Shown here piece after piece: positions 9,649-22,015 of a stretch of DNA of 64,000 nt. The position numbers and the translations under genes are program-made. The notes under the pieces are model-generated. The model was not told the origin of the DNA, searched no databases, and was given only the letters and a program-made list of their open reading frames with translations. Within the stretch, counting starts at the first letter, position 1; each line of letters starts with the position of its first letter. The stretch is taken from positions 2,170,001-2,234,000 of the forward strand of contig JAGTXZ010000014.1 in NCBI GenBank assembly GCA_018398575.1, written 5' to 3'. The DNA is from Ampelomyces quisqualis (lineage: Eukaryota; Ascomycota; Dothideomycetes; Pleosporales; Phaeosphaeriaceae).

Positions 9649-11349
9649 ATGATACCTTCCGCCGCATTAAGACCCTACACTTGTGCACGCTGCCTGCGCG
9701 CAATTCGGCGCCCAAGGGGATACGCAAACGCCGCATCGCAGCCCAAGGAGCCTGAGGCAGAGCAATATGGTCAGCACACAGCAAAGCAGGGACGCGCGCA
9801 GGAGGGCGGCGGAGATAAAGAGGAGGGCGCACTAACGCGGAGGCTGCGAGGAATGAGCGAGGCAGCCCTGGAAAGTGGAGGACATGGCGCGATCAAGGCC
9901 ATCGAAGAGGCGGGCTTTAGCGCAGACCTCAAGGCCCAGCTGGAACAGCGCATTGCAGCTGCAAACCTCAGATCGTCCGAGGCAGACCTGCCCGCCTCAG
10001 CGTCTCGCCACACGCGCGACCTTGCCACCACCGACGCATGGACCGGAACTGAGTCGATCCACGATGCCAGCCTGCGCATGCTCAACGATGCCCGCAAGCC
10101 AATGAAGCTCGGGAGACCACCCAGGGCACCTGGCCTGCAGATGCCCAAAACCATAGACACAGGACACAAGCGGAACCGAGAGCAGCGCGGAGTGCGATTG
10201 GCGAATGCTAGAGATAGAAGCGGAGTTTACGTCAGTGTGAAAACTGACGTTGATATGGATGCGCAGGATCGTGAGAAGCAGCTTCAAGAGCTTAAAGATC
10301 GGTTCGATCCGAATGCGCGTGTCATGGTGCCTGGAGACATATCAGGCCTGGCATCTTTGGCCAATAAGAGAATTGAGGATGCGATTGCTCGCGGACAGTT
10401 CAGAAACATACCCCGTGGCAAGGGGATGAACGTGGAGCGCGATCACAACGCTTCGAGTCCATTCATCGATACTACAGAGTACTTTATGAACAAGATCATC
10501 CAGAAGCAAGAGATTGTCCCGCCGTGGATCGAGAAGCAGCAAGAGCTCACGTCGGCTGCAAGCAAGTTCCGCAGTCGTCTACGTGCGGAGTGGAAAAGAC
10601 ATGCTGCTCGCATGATAGCCAGCAAGGGCGGTTCGTTGCAAGATCAAATACGCAGAGCAGAGGCATATGCAAAGGCTGAGCTCAGTGCAAACCCTCTGAA
10701 AAAGAAGCAGGAAGTCTTTGCTGTTGTCGAGGGCGATGGCCAACTATCCCAAATATCACTGTCGGGTGAGCTAAAGGCCACACCACCCCTCAAAGGCCCG
10801 ACAGACACAACTCCAATCATCACTGAAGACTTCATTGCCCAAAAGGATCCCTTCGACCTACCAGAAGCTATCACGCTACGATCAACAATTCCAAAAGCGG
10901 TCACAACTTCAGCCCAAACCATCCAAGTACCCATTGACGCACCCACCTCATTTGTACCACCAGCATCCTTCCCCTTCCGCGATCCAGACTGGGAATGCAT
11001 CGAATCCGGCTACCACACCGTCGCTATCGCCGACCTCAACTCCAAAGCACGCTCTTACAATCTGCAAGCCCCCGAGCTCGCCAAGCGGCCCTACTTCAAC
11101 CTGCAGCGCGAACTCAACTCATGTTTCGCTGACGTCGCGCCCCAGCTCGCCCAAGCCATCCTCGATCGGGCGCGGGCTCCACCCAAAAAGATAGACGCAT
11201 ACGGTCAGGCCACGGGCGAAAAGGGCCTCCTGGCTAACCTGGTTGGCGATCCCGTTAGGATTCGCGATGAAAGAACTACAAAACAATACGGCTTCCGCCA
11301 GTTTTGGAAGGACTTGTGGGGCACGGAGAAATCTCAGTCGCCGTATTGA
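9649..11349 (+). CDS. DUF1992 (DNAJC28-type) protein, probably mitochondrial
   Basis: An uninterrupted frame of 566 residues from the ATG at 9649. A longer in-frame start at 9550 exists, but the later one gives a typical mitochondrial targeting start (MIPSAALRPYTCARCLRAIRR, Arg-rich without acids), so I prefer it. Residues about 235-310 hold the conserved DUF1992 block found in DnaJ homologue subfamily C member 28: KRIEDAIARGQFRNIPRGKG, then PFIDTTEYFMNKIIQKQ and PPWIEKQQEL. No J domain is present, as is usual for fungal members. The C-terminal third has a conserved-looking YNLQAPELAKRPYFNLQREL segment. The function of the family is not settled; a mitochondrial role is inferred from the leader. 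Confidence 0.88.
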   Translation: MIPSAALRPYTCARCLRAIRRPRGYANAASQPKEPEAEQYGQHTAKQGRAQEGGGDKEEGALTRRLRGMSEAALESGGHGAIKAIEEAGFSADLKAQLEQRIAAANLRSSEADLPASASRHTRDLATTDAWTGTESIHDASLRMLNDARKPMKLGRPPRAPGLQMPKTIDTGHKRNREQRGVRLANARDRSGVYVSVKTDVDMDAQDREKQLQELKDRFDPNARVMVPGDISGLASLANKRIEDAIARGQFRNIPRGKGMNVERDHNASSPFIDTTEYFMNKIIQKQEIVPPWIEKQQELTSAASKFRSRLRAEWKRHAARMIASKGGSLQDQIRRAEAYAKAELSANPLKKKQEVFAVVEGDGQLSQISLSGELKATPPLKGPTDTTPIITEDFIAQKDPFDLPEAITLRSTIPKAVTTSAQTIQVPIDAPTSFVPPASFPFRDPDWECIESGYHTVAIADLNSKARSYNLQAPELAKRPYFNLQRELNSCFADVAPQLAQAILDRARAPPKKIDAYGQATGEKGLLANLVGDPVRIRDERTTKQYGFRQFWKDLWGTEKSQSPY

Positions 11350-12650
11350 TGTTGCTCCAAAATCGTTCGGCCACAGGAAAAATATTGATCACACATGATA
11401 TGTGGGCGTCAATTCTTCCCGACATGCAGGAAATAACATCAATGGTGTTTTTTGGCTCCCTTGCGTACTCGTGTGTTGTGCCTGGAGCTGTAAATATACC
11501 GTATACGAGCCCTGTGTATACCGTATGGTATTGTTTACCATACCACATTGTGTATAGCGTATTGTATACGCACTAGCACTACATAGGAAGGTGAGGCGAC
11601 AGATCAGGTGAGCCTCAAGTGCAATCAATCTACCCAGAACAATAGCCACCTCCTTGGACCGTGACTGAAAGTCACAGATATGTATACAAGTGGGTAGCTT
11701 CCACTGCTCCAGGTGCGTACATGTACGGAGTACATACTACATAGTACCCTACGAATAGATCCTTGCAAGCGGCAAAACCCACTAGTAACAACTGGCTTAC
11801 TACCGTTAGAAGCAGTCAGTCCGTGAGTGAAACAAACCGGCTGATTCCGGTATTCTATCCCACAGGATTGTATACCGGAAGAGCTACGCACGTATGCACA
11901 TACGTCCTCGTAGTCTAGTTGTATACCCCGCTTCACAATTTCTAGTTGTGCCAATAGAATCGCGTGCCGTCGGCTCAGCTTGCGCTGACCATACGCGCGC
12001 TGCATGCATCTATCTCCGCATTCGGACTGGTCAGGTAACTACTGTGTATGCATGCCGACTCCGTTGGAAAAAACGGTCCCGAGGGTTTGGGTTCGATAAA
12101 GCACGTTCGAAGTGAGGCCAACGATCGGTCGATCCTTGGTGATCTATTGCTTAGATGGTTTACATCGCTGATTGCGTATCAAGTTTCGCTGCGTGTTTGT
12201 GCAAGGACAGGGTGGGCATGTTTGCAGGGATATAGGTGCCAAATCACGGTAGTTGGTGAAAGATGGGTCAAAGGACTTCACCTTGTTGGCTGATAATTTT
12301 TGGGTTTCTTTACTTCAGGCAGAAGTCTTGGGATGAGCAAGTACGATCAGGGACAAAAAGCAGACTGGTGGAGATCCCAAACCTCAAGCTTTAGAGAGTG
12401 CATGATAGGCTTCATTCTTCTGTCCGATATATGATGAACTGCCATGTGGATAATGTCTTGCTGCAACAATCATGCAGATATTTATTTATTCCCGGGTAAT
12501 GCTTCCTTCCGCCACTCATACCATGGCTTATCTAAGCGATACTTCGCCTCCTCAAAACATGCTTCAAAAAAGGAATATGTCCAGCATGTCAATCTTCAGT
12601 CTCGGCCGGATCCGAGTCTAGCTTGCATGCAACCCATCCATCCACACGCG
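11350..12650. other. spacer with palindromes and TACGGAGTA motif
   Basis: No gene supported. Short overlapping open frames on both strands lack codon bias. The left part (11490-11580) is full of GTATAC and ACCATAC words and holds a perfect hairpin. At about 11727 the word GTACGGAGTAC occurs, which recurs elsewhere in the window. Confidence 0.4.
11523..11543. repeat. short inverted repeat
   Basis: Perfect 8-base arms GTATGGTA and TACCATAC around a 5-base loop, inside a TATAC-rich patch. Likely a remnant of repeat DNA; a role as a hairpin is not shown. Confidence 0.6.
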
Positions 12651-15107
12651 CTAATGTTTCACGTGATATCTAAGACTAACAGCTCTGGATCGGCCAGCTG
12701 GTTGCTTGTTTTGGGGCAAAAGGCTCACAACTCTCGCGATACCCTCATCCTCCATGTGCAGATCCATTTCCTTGTTGTAGCGGACATCATGCATGCCTGA
12801 AGCGCCTCGTCCCATACCTAATGCATCTGCTACGCGTGTAGACTTTCCAGCACCATCGTAGGGCTGGCAGAAGCAAACGCGCAGGGCGTGGCCTGCGAGT
12901 GGGCCCAGTATGGCATTCTCGGGCTTGTCGTCTCTCTGCTGAGTTGATTGTGGGCCTTGTTGAGGTGGAAATATGGGTCCGTGTGCCTTGTTCGACACAT
13001 TTTTTCGCTTGTGGAGAGTCGTCCTTGTGCATTTCTTGTGACTCTTGTTCCGTGATGAGTTGCAGGACTGTGCTACTAACGCTATATAGCGGGATTTGTA
13101 GAAGCGGACGTCACTTCCAAGGTCGCGAACGATTGATCTTGTGGATTGACGCTGTTTGTGCTGTATGTCAGCCTTGCTTTTCTTGTAAGACGGAGGCTGT
13201 CGAAGTCCGCGGTGAAGCGCGAGGCTGGATGTTCGAACAATACCCCCACAACCTCTGACCGGTTGCGTTGATTCGATGAGCGACTCGCAAGAAACAATTT
13301 CTGATCGCTCACGCCTTTTGTAGTTGTGATGGTGTCGTAGGTGTTCAGGCAGGGGGGCGGTTGTGACGGGCGGAGTGGTCATAGGTACAAGTGTCGGTCT
13401 GGACGGCGGTAGGCATGCTGATGCTTGGAGCCTGTTGATCGTAGATCTGTCTGGACTCTTGTAGCGAGAGGCAATAGAAGCGGGCGATCCTGCAGCCGAT
13501 GTGGTGATACCTGGCGATGAACTTCCTTCTGGTTGAATGAGGCTTCCAGAGGGCGAGTAAAAGGAAATTTTGGGTGTATGATAACTGGCATGCATAATAC
13601 CAGAAGCTGTTGCTACAGGAAGTAAAGCTGTGAGTGCAGACGAGGTGATCAGTCGATGTTTGGTTCCTGGTGCAGTGGCTTGCTTAGGCTTCTTGGGAGA
13701 TTCTGAGCAAGACGCCTGCCTTTCAAGCTCTGCCATCTGCGGTGTAAACTACACAGGCATTGGCGAGATCGAGCGACGCATGCATCTAAGACTGTCGTGT
13801 TGGAGGTCGAGATCAACGCCCAACACTGTTCCTGAATACGATGTCGACATTGTGCTACACAAGCTTGCATTTCTGCTCGTCTGTTCCACGCCACCACGCT
13901 CCTTTAGCGAAGACTTACTGGAACACAGAACGTAGACGCCATCGTACGTCTTTTTAGCTGGAGCAGTGTCGTTCTGCCGACTCGAGCGCGTTAGGACTTC
14001 GGTCGTAGCAGCCCCTGCCACATCGCGTGGCTCTGGGGGCACAATGCGGAGTTCACGCGAGTGCGCCGCTGGCGGCAGCAGATGTGGCACAGACTCAAAG
14101 CTGGAAGCAGGCTCGAGCGACGGTAAAGACAACTTGTGCAACGATGGATGGGATGAGACTGGCACTGCGGGCTGGATCTTGGTCAAAGAAACCGTACGAC
14201 TTGAGGGCCGAGGTTCTGAGCTCAGCGAAGTGGAGTGCGAGGTCTGCGTTGCATTCGAAGCTTTGCAGGACGGAGGAAAAAGTCCCCGTTTCAGGCAACC
14301 ATGATCTTGCAGGTGGGCCGGGCTGTTGTCGTATGTTCTCGGCCCGCCTGCCGGGGAATCGAAGATTGGGGCATTAGTCAAGGATGGACAGGCTCGAGCG
14401 CGCCAAGTCGCCAGTACGTTCTCTCCAACTCCACAGGGGAGACTCTTAGGCTTTCTGGCATCTGCATCGTGATCTCTGTCGCTAATCTGAGATCCCAGAG
14501 ATTGCGGCAGGTTGGACATGAGTGCCATTGGTGTAGTCGTTTGAGGGAGTGCAGGAGATCGACCGCAGTCTAGCAACGCTGCATGCATATCCTTCGCTGG
14601 CGTTGTATTTTCTCCCAGTGGAACCTTCATTCGTGTCCCATCCAGGGTGGTCTCTTCAAAGTTTCGTAGAACCTTGTGTGAGGCGCGGCCGGGAGAGGCC
14701 TTCTCTGCGGCCCGTAAACAAGAGTCGCGGCCAACGCTTGGTAGAGACTTATGCGAGTTCAGCGTTGAGTAGGAGCCCTGCTCGAGGATAGTAGCAAGAG
14801 GCGCTCCGTTGGATCGATTTGCGAACCTAGCAGCGACATGGTAGGGGATGACACAGGCGTTGGCTTGCTCGCCCCCGGCGCCGTAGAGGTCTCGAGCTGC
14901 TCCCGAGCTTTCAGTGTGGCAAGCGCAAACATCGTCTCCATACACATTCTCATTCTTGCCCCCTCTTCCAGTAGTGGCAGTGTCCTGGAAAGCTTTGGAT
15001 ATGGCAAGTGGGTCCTGGAGGACAGGCTGTGTCGAGCGGGGCGGCATGCCCATTACATCTGCCAAGCTTGAGGCAGCGTAGGCACAGGGAGTATGCGGTG
15101 TTGACAT
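12651..15107 (-). CDS. long Ser/Pro-rich hypothetical protein interrupted by one in-frame TAG
   Basis: A 452-residue frame from ATG 15107 ends in TAG at 13749-13751; four codons later, in the same frame, a 361-residue frame continues to a stop at 12651. Both halves have the same composition (Ser, Pro, Thr, His, Arg), and the text across the stop reads SISPMPV-stop-FTPQMAELERQ, which looks like one continuous protein. If the stop were sense the product would have about 818 residues. No canonical intron of normal size (donor, branch point, acceptor) that would remove the TAG was found, though a non-canonical one cannot be excluded. The product looks disordered and has no domain I recognise. Alternatives: a recent nonsense allele, a sequence error, or two genes. 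Confidence 0.5.
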
Positions 15108-17855
15108 TGGCCGAGTATGCTAGTTGGCCGCTAGGGTTATTGGGTGTGTTGCCGCGGGCGATGTTGGAGTACCTACGGAGTACAGCGGGCAACAGTGAAC
15201 CGTTAAGCCAGGCACGCTTTCCAGGCGGCCTGCCTGTCTCCTTTGCGTCGTGCCATGGTTCCTCTCAGCCACCTGCGGCTTCCCTGTGCCCAGATAGCCA
15301 GACAGACACGCCAAAGGGTCGAAACTTCCAGGAACGCTCTTGCTTGTCCGTCTGGGCAGTTGCTCCGCGGCACAGCGCGTGCAGGTGACACCGATATTGT
15401 CAGCAACCGCCCACAGGTATCGTGACATGTCAACCCTGGTTCAAGGCTGCGCAGCATCGCGCTTGGACCCAATAGCAAGAAGATGTGTACAGTAAAGCAA
15501 GTGAACCAATGGCTCTGCTCATCGTGCTGAGTCCCAACGCGGCAAGACATTGCAAAAGCAACGACTGCCCCTCAGTGTCGCTTGTCAAATGTCCCGCTGA
15601 CACTTCGCTCGGTATTGCCCAGACCAGTCGCTGCTGCAGGTAAGTAAGACACGCGGCTGCAGATCAGCCTCCACATCCGACAGACAGTTTGATATGCTTC
15701 TGAAGTCCGGAAGAGGGAACGAAAAGGCCATGTTACGAAAGGGAGAGTAGTCATTGTGCTTGCGTCCCCTCCGGCCTGACAAAAGCAACCCACACTCTGC
15801 CTTGTATATGACTTGTGTGGACGAGTGAGATGGACGTGCTGGATAGAACTACGCCGTTCACTTTGTAGGGTTAGAGGGCATGCAGATGGCAAGCCTAGAG
15901 TTTTCAGGAACCTCTGATCCACGATCCGGCACGGCAAAGCGAAGAATGACTACCAAACACATCTGGTGCGGCGCCGAGAGGCGGTAGTATGCATACACGT
16001 ATGCATGCATACTACCCTTGGAAAGGTCGTATCTTAGTGTCGATGGTAGCACATGTTTGGCATTCCATGTTTGATTTTACTTGCAAAACGTTCGGCCGAC
16101 TCGGTTCTTCCTTGGAGAGGCCAGGGCAGATACTTGCAATTCTGGGATAGCATAATTGGTACTCCGCGCCTGACATCATGCTACTTCGCCTCTTGCTACA
16201 GACTGTACATCCTTACCTAGCGCGTAGCTCTGTCACACAACAGTCTTGAGGTGACCCTGGAGCAGACATGGAGAATATGGCATGCGAGCTCAAGCGTGGG
16301 CTCGGTGTAGCCACGGGCGCAAAGAATCTATGCATTTCCTAAACGATGACACTCTCGCGGCAAAAGATTATGCGGGTCTCTTCAGCAGCCAGCCTGACCG
16401 GGAGAATTGGCGCTGTGACATCCGGAAAGATATGCCTTTTGATCATCGATCCACGAACAAAGGCTTCTTGAGCACCGTACCTGAGCTGATTGGACTGTCT
16501 CTTGCCGTGTGACGTACGATAGATAGCTCTACATGACAATCTTCTAGAATCTCGCAGGAAGCTAGCTCCGTACGGCACGAGACTCAGCTGATGTCCACAG
16601 GTCGTCGGATGATAAAATTCGTCTGGCATCATATGTATCAAAGCTGAGGGTGAAATGTAGCTGAAGTCTTCGTTGGTGGCTTGAACACTGGAGGAGCCGT
16701 CTTCGAGTCCGCACACGGATCGATTGGCGCCCAAGGGTCATTCAGCGGCGATCAACTCCACTTTTGGCGACATGGTTTGCATTTGGCAGGGAGCCGTTCT
16801 TCAGAGTGCTTTTCAACTGGTGGCTGAGGGAGGGCTTCAAGTTTGTCCAGCATGGGAGTCCACATCTCCCGATACACACGCCGGTGAAGGCTTAATCGTC
16901 GTCCCGTTATGGTAGGGCATATATTCCTCGTGAAGGCAAAGATGACACATCACACTGCGCATGCATGGCGCCTCGGAGACCCGACAGAGGGTCATTGGCT
17001 CGGTGACATTCGAAGTCCAGAGATCCGCGATATACGCTGGAGTTCCCATCCGCGTGGTAGCGCATTCGCACTAAGAATGCACAGTTATGGTGTTTTCTTT
17101 GGTTAAACCAAGGTCTTAGGTCTTCCTCTTCTTAACGCCACTGCATCCCACTTGCGGGCGCTGATATCCGTTTCCCGGGTTCTTGAGCCGTTAGGTTATT
17201 TGAATCATCCACCTAGTCGCCGTATGTGCGCCAGTAGGCTGTTGTACTGTTTGGCGAGCTGAGAATAATACACGGTCCATTTTTAGTGCTATGGCCATTG
17301 GATGATCAATCGTTTGTCAAACAACGAGCAGACGTGCGGTACGGAGCGTGGCTTCCCTTGCAGCGAATCAAGATGATGATGTGCTGAAGAGCTACCCGCA
17401 GTTGCTGCACGATCATCTATGCGAGGGACAATGTGCTCCACATCCACCACGTCAACCCTCGGCGGCTGACAGGGTTCCAGAGATGCTCGACGAAAGATTC
17501 GATGGGCGTCGCATACTGCATGATGGGAGCGCGTTGACGGGAGGGCGCATCGGACCGAGTGAGTACAATGCGCTCGGTGCCGGGGTGCAGTTTCACTTCT
17601 TCCCGCTTCTTTAAGGTTGTGGCGTCTGCACCTAGCTCTTGCGAAGAGGATAAGGCAAGAGAACAAAACCCAACGGTCACATGATGGTGAGCGTAGGGAC
17701 CCGAGCCCTCTCCGTCCAGAACGTTTCACTCCGAACTATAAGACCATCAAGGAACAGTGATGTTTGGATCCATATCGCTGAGCGACAATTTTTCGGTCTT
17801 TGTCTGTATTGCGTAATTTGCTCTTTGCGGTTTTTTCCGTAGTGAATCGGCAATC
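15108..17855. other. 2.7 kb gene-poor region
   Basis: No gene I can support on either strand; open frames are short, mutually overlapping and without bias. It includes CTACGGAGTACAG near 15171 and a perfect inverted repeat at 15984-16015. A multi-exon gene could still be hidden here. Confidence 0.35.
15984..16015. repeat. perfect 11-base inverted repeat
   Basis: Arms GTAGTATGCAT (15984-15994) and ATGCATACTAC (16005-16015) with a 10-base loop. It lies in a gene-free stretch. Function unknown. Confidence 0.6.
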
Positions 17856-18519
17856 ATGAGCACAGTACCCCTTGCCCAAAGTGCCGACAAGCAGGTGTTG
17901 TTTGCCCGCCTAGGCCTCAACGAACAGATCCACAAAAGTCTTCTTGTAGGAATGCCCTCTTGGTCGCAAGATCTGGTCTCTAAGACAAATGACAACCGTA
18001 GCAGGAAGCCCAGGATACGAGGGACAGATTGAGTCGCAACCCGCTCAATCTTACCGATCAATCGAAATCGAATCCACACACACGGACTCCATACAAATGG
18101 GATGAGATCTCGGAAACTGCGAAGCATCGGGAGACTTTGACAATGGTCAACAATGCCCCACCGCACACGAAGTACTACTATGCCATGGGTCGATATCAAA
18201 CGAACGTCAATGAAGAAAATTGGGTTGCACGATGGTATCTTTGGCATAGCTTTCGGTACAGGTCGGTGACGAAGCCGGATGCGATGTGGTAGATCTGACG
18301 TCTATCACTAGGGACAACCGAGACACTCGTTCCAGGGCAACGACTGGGGCTGGTAACGGAGGCTGCGGCGGTAATACACTCCTCGATCTCGCTATGCGCA
18401 GTACAGCAGACCAACGTAAACTGTACTGACACAATTCAGGAGGTTCTTCGACGTATGGCGGCGGCAGCGGCGCTAGCGGCAGCTCATATTTTGACCCTGT
18501 GTACAACACTTATCGCTGA
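17856..18519 (+). CDS. small four-exon hypothetical protein, 156 residues
   Basis: Four exons join into one clean frame: 17856-17945, 18002-18261, 18312-18352 and 18440-18519. Introns are 56, 50 and 87 bases with GTAGGA, GTCGGT and GTAACG donors and CGTAG, CACTAG and TTCAG acceptors; the last has a CTGAC branch site. The product starts MSTVPLAQSADKQVLFARL. Its centre has a tyrosine/tryptophan-rich block (YYYAMGRYQTNVNEENW followed by ARWYLWHSFRYR), and it ends in a Gly/Ser-rich tail with SSYFDPVYNTYR. The sequential phase agreement across three introns is the main evidence. No known family recognised; no signal peptide or membrane span. It could be a lineage-specific protein. Confidence 0.6.
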
Positions 18520-20024
18520 TTGGCGGTGAGTCAGGATGGGGTGAACTGCGTTCATAGCGACTTACGCCTGTAGACCGTACAGGAAGACCCGGAATTCTTT
18601 GGCATTTTCCTTGTAGATGTTGCTGATGCCTCAAAGGTCCGTTGTTTACGTTGGCGAACGTGTATACAATCCCATGCTCTTTTTTAACACTCGCTCCCTC
18701 ATCCATTTGTCTGATGTCGCTTGTGACTCATTGTTTCGCCATTTCGTGTTGGGTGTACAACATGGCTGCGGTGATGTTCAAATTTCCCTTTCTCTATTGC
18801 TCTTTTTCCCGGTTCTTGCCAGATTGAGCAGAACACAAACAGCTCTCCGTGCTACAACTTCCACAACCATGTGCACGCATTGCGACTCGGCGGTGCGGAG
18901 AGTCCTGATGAGTTGCCGTCGCAGAATTCTTCGTGATGAGAGGCTTGCTTGACTTGAGGTAGTGGAGATCTAAATCTGGGTTAAGTAAATACGGCAGTAG
19001 GGGCCGCAGCTTCCGTGGAGCTAGTGGATACGGTACCGTAATCGGAATCAACATCAGTGCTTCGACGAGTGTTGTATGGTCGTGTAAGTGAATCATGTTA
19101 AAGACCTGACATGGAGAGCCATAAGGTATGAAGATTCCCACATACTTCCCTCAGTATTTGAAAACATTGCACGCTAGAATCCTTGGGCGCCGAACAAGTC
19201 TCCAGATGCAGCTCCATGCCCCATACAGCAGTCAGGTCCCGTCAGCTTCACTTGCGAGATCAAGACTTTGTTGGACAAGTTAAAGCTAGCTTGCTTACTC
19301 CCTGCAGATCGACTGTTCGTGTTTCTTAAGATCGACATGCTATAGGCGAGGTGACCAAAACTTTTGCTACCCGGAGCTGTTCTCTGCTACAAATCGTATC
19401 AATCGGGACGAACACTAAATCTTTTACAATGAACAAAAAAGTTCGGCTAAAGCAGTCGCGGCTGAAGGCAAGAGTACCATACTTCGTCCGAAGTACGCCT
19501 ATGTAACAGTGGCTACGGAAAACTTGATGATCATCTGCGACTGCGCGCTTCCATGTGATTGACGACGCGTTGGCTTGAATCGGGTACTCCACTATTGTGC
19601 TTCTAGCGTGTTCTGGACGTAGTCACGTATACACGTCGCTTTGCATACCAGGGCGAGGACCGTTCTGACGACACGGCGTTGCAGGAATGCTCCCAAGTTC
19701 AGGGTCCACGACGTTGGTGGCGTTCGCTTCCCGCAACGAAAGTGGCCTGCACCGCCATCTCCCCTGGCAGTTGTAACTTCGCTGCCATTACTTTGCCACT
19801 GCCCTCTCGTAAATTTTGTCGACAATGAAGGGGAAGTGTGTGTCGGCACGCGTCAACACTGGGCTGGTAAAGGTAGAGCGAAAAGAACTCCGAAGGTGCA
19901 TTGCTGTTGTGCATATTCAAAAAGTTCTGCTGATCTACATGGGCCCCAGTCCTCGAACGCCATCGCTATGCAGAATGAAGAAAACGTTGCCGGGATTGAA
20001 AAGAAGTGTTGTCATCTCCACACC
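18520..20024. other. gene-poor spacer downstream of TFB1
   Basis: No gene supported. An 88-residue minus frame at 19326-19592 has an ATG but unbiased codons. The right end should contain the TFB1 3' UTR. Confidence 0.35.
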
Positions 20025-22015
20025 TCACAATCCATTCACCGGGCCGCCTTGCCTCAATTGCTCCTGCAGAGCATTCTGGTACTGGCTTCGCGCAGTATTG
20101 ATGGCTCGGAGCAAGGGTTCCACAACGTGATCAACAGCTTTTGCCCCGCCTTTGATGTGCCCCGGGTCGAATTTTCTCTTCTTCGCTGATCGGTGATTGT
20201 ATAACTCAACCTCTCTCCTATACTTGTCGACCTGATGTGCTCGCTCAGCTTCCGCAGTGTCTGCAACAGCCTTAATTCGATCCAGTGACTTGTCGAGCGT
20301 TTCGATGAGCTTGGCAACTTCATTGGCGCGATCAGGGTCTCCCGAATGAAACACAGTCCAGAAATAGTGTAGGAACTCAACTGTTGTATTATGGGTCATG
20401 GTCAGGTTGTCGAGTACTGACTCAGAGATGGCAAGTTTCTTTGCTTGCTCGATCAAGGGTATCGTCTTGGCATAAGAATAATCGTCGTCGTGCAGATGAC
20501 GTCTTCTCACGGCTGCAATGATTTGTGAAGTGGCTACAGCCCTCGAAGACTTGCCACCGACTTTCCTCTGTTTCGCCACCGCATCTTCTTCGTCGCTGCT
20601 GCTGTCGTCATCGATGCCGAGAGTAGTCTCAAGATTGACCCCGACAGCCTGGCTTTGCTGGGCGCTGAGTATCCCGAAGTCTTGTCTTAAAGTTGATAGA
20701 GCTTGAGCAGGAGTGCGCTTCGTATATGTAGCGGCACTGGTCGACGATTGAACGCTCTGTCCCGCGGAAAAGAAACGGCTTGGGTCTTGCACTTGTAAGA
20801 CAACTCGGTTATCGTCGTCTGCACGCTGTAGATCTCGGAGCTCAAGTTCTTTGTAGGTCTCCTCATCGAGCCCGACAGGGGCGTGCCGGTTAGCGTCTGT
20901 CTGCGGAACGTCCTTTAACATCTTCTCACTCATACGATTCAATACTCGCAGGATAGGAGCTTTATCGTAGTTGGACGGGTTCATGGTAAAATCTGGCCGA
21001 TTGCCCTGCTTTTGACTGTGGTTTTGCTCGTTGCCCTCTATGTTTATGAACAAGGGTATCGAGTCCATGAGTTCCTGTGAATCCTCGACGGCCTCGTCGT
21101 ATTGGAGGTACTTGTCCAACTTTGGGTCGAGGACGTCTTGTTCCCGTATGCGCTCTCCCTTTAATTTTTTCATGAGACGACTGTGGAAGAACCTCTCCCA
21201 AAAGTCCATCTCACTTAGTTGAGGCACGTTCTCGTTGTATGCTTTCTGTACGACCGGATGTTGTCGAAAGAGCAACTCGATCTGTTCCTTGGTCAGGCTC
21301 AGCGTCAAAGCCCCGTTGACAGTTTTGGACTTGATGACGGAGAGCACGTTGTAAGTCCCTGTGGACTGAGACCGCTCCGTAGCGTGGGATCGAAGCAAGT
21401 GCACCCGGGCAGACCAGAACTGATTGGAGAACTGCCCTAGTGACACTGAGTCCGGCTTCTCTGCTAGAGCGCGGTCGAAGCGCTGGCGCAACCCAGGGTT
21501 CGTGTTGAGGAGCGACATTTGGAGGTCGAGGTCTGCCAGTAGCTTTGCATCGTCGTATGATTCCGCGTCGCCCTTTGCAGCAGCCGCGCCGGTCTGTGCC
21601 ATGGCCATGGTGGCCGACCCGCCGTCGCCATGATTTGCGGCGGGTGCAGGGCTTGGAGCAGCCTGCGCCTTGGAAGCCTCAATCCATTTGCGCAGCAGGC
21701 CTGTTATGGTCTGCTGGTCATCGCGGGCGTTGGAGGAAGTGAAGGTGAGCGTGTAATTGCCCGGCTGGGGAGCGGTGTTGGGCACGACAATCTTGATAGA
21801 AGCTTTGGCCGAGGTGGCAGGCGTCTGCTGGAGATCTAGGCGTGTCAGTCGAGCATCGAGGCGCAGTTGATAAGGCGCGTACTGCCAATGTCTGCTATGG
21901 TCAAGGACAGCGGCGCGACTGACGGATCAGGAGACTTCCATGACACTGTCTTGCCATCGGCGGACACCGACACAGTGCCATTCTGCTTCTTGTACAGGGC
22001 CGCAGCGCTGGACAT
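20025..22015 (-). CDS. TFB1: TFIIH core subunit p62/Tfb1
   Basis: Subunit of transcription/repair factor TFIIH in the nucleus, acting in RNA polymerase II initiation and nucleotide excision repair. Two exons: 22015-21883 and 21835-20025, with a 47-base intron having a GTACGC donor and CCTAG acceptor; 647 residues. Exon 1 supplies the N-terminal PH-like domain (start MSSAAALYKKQNGTVSV, continuing to LTIADIGNLQQTP across the splice). Two BSD-type helical regions follow at about residues 150-290, with the signature LSEMDFWERFFHSRLMKKL near 250. The C-terminal part is helical, with a long Lys/Arg/Glu segment, as in fungal p62. The start is chosen because it is the only ATG giving the complete PH-like domain. 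It is transcribed divergently from KGD1 with about 600 bases between the starts. Confidence 0.92.

Noticed and set aside
12899..13258. 119-residue plus-strand frame
   Set aside because: Antisense to the Ser-rich gene at 12651-15107 and without recognisable features.
19641..20189. 182-residue plus-strand frame overlapping the TFB1 3' end
   Set aside because: Partly antisense to TFB1 and without codon bias.
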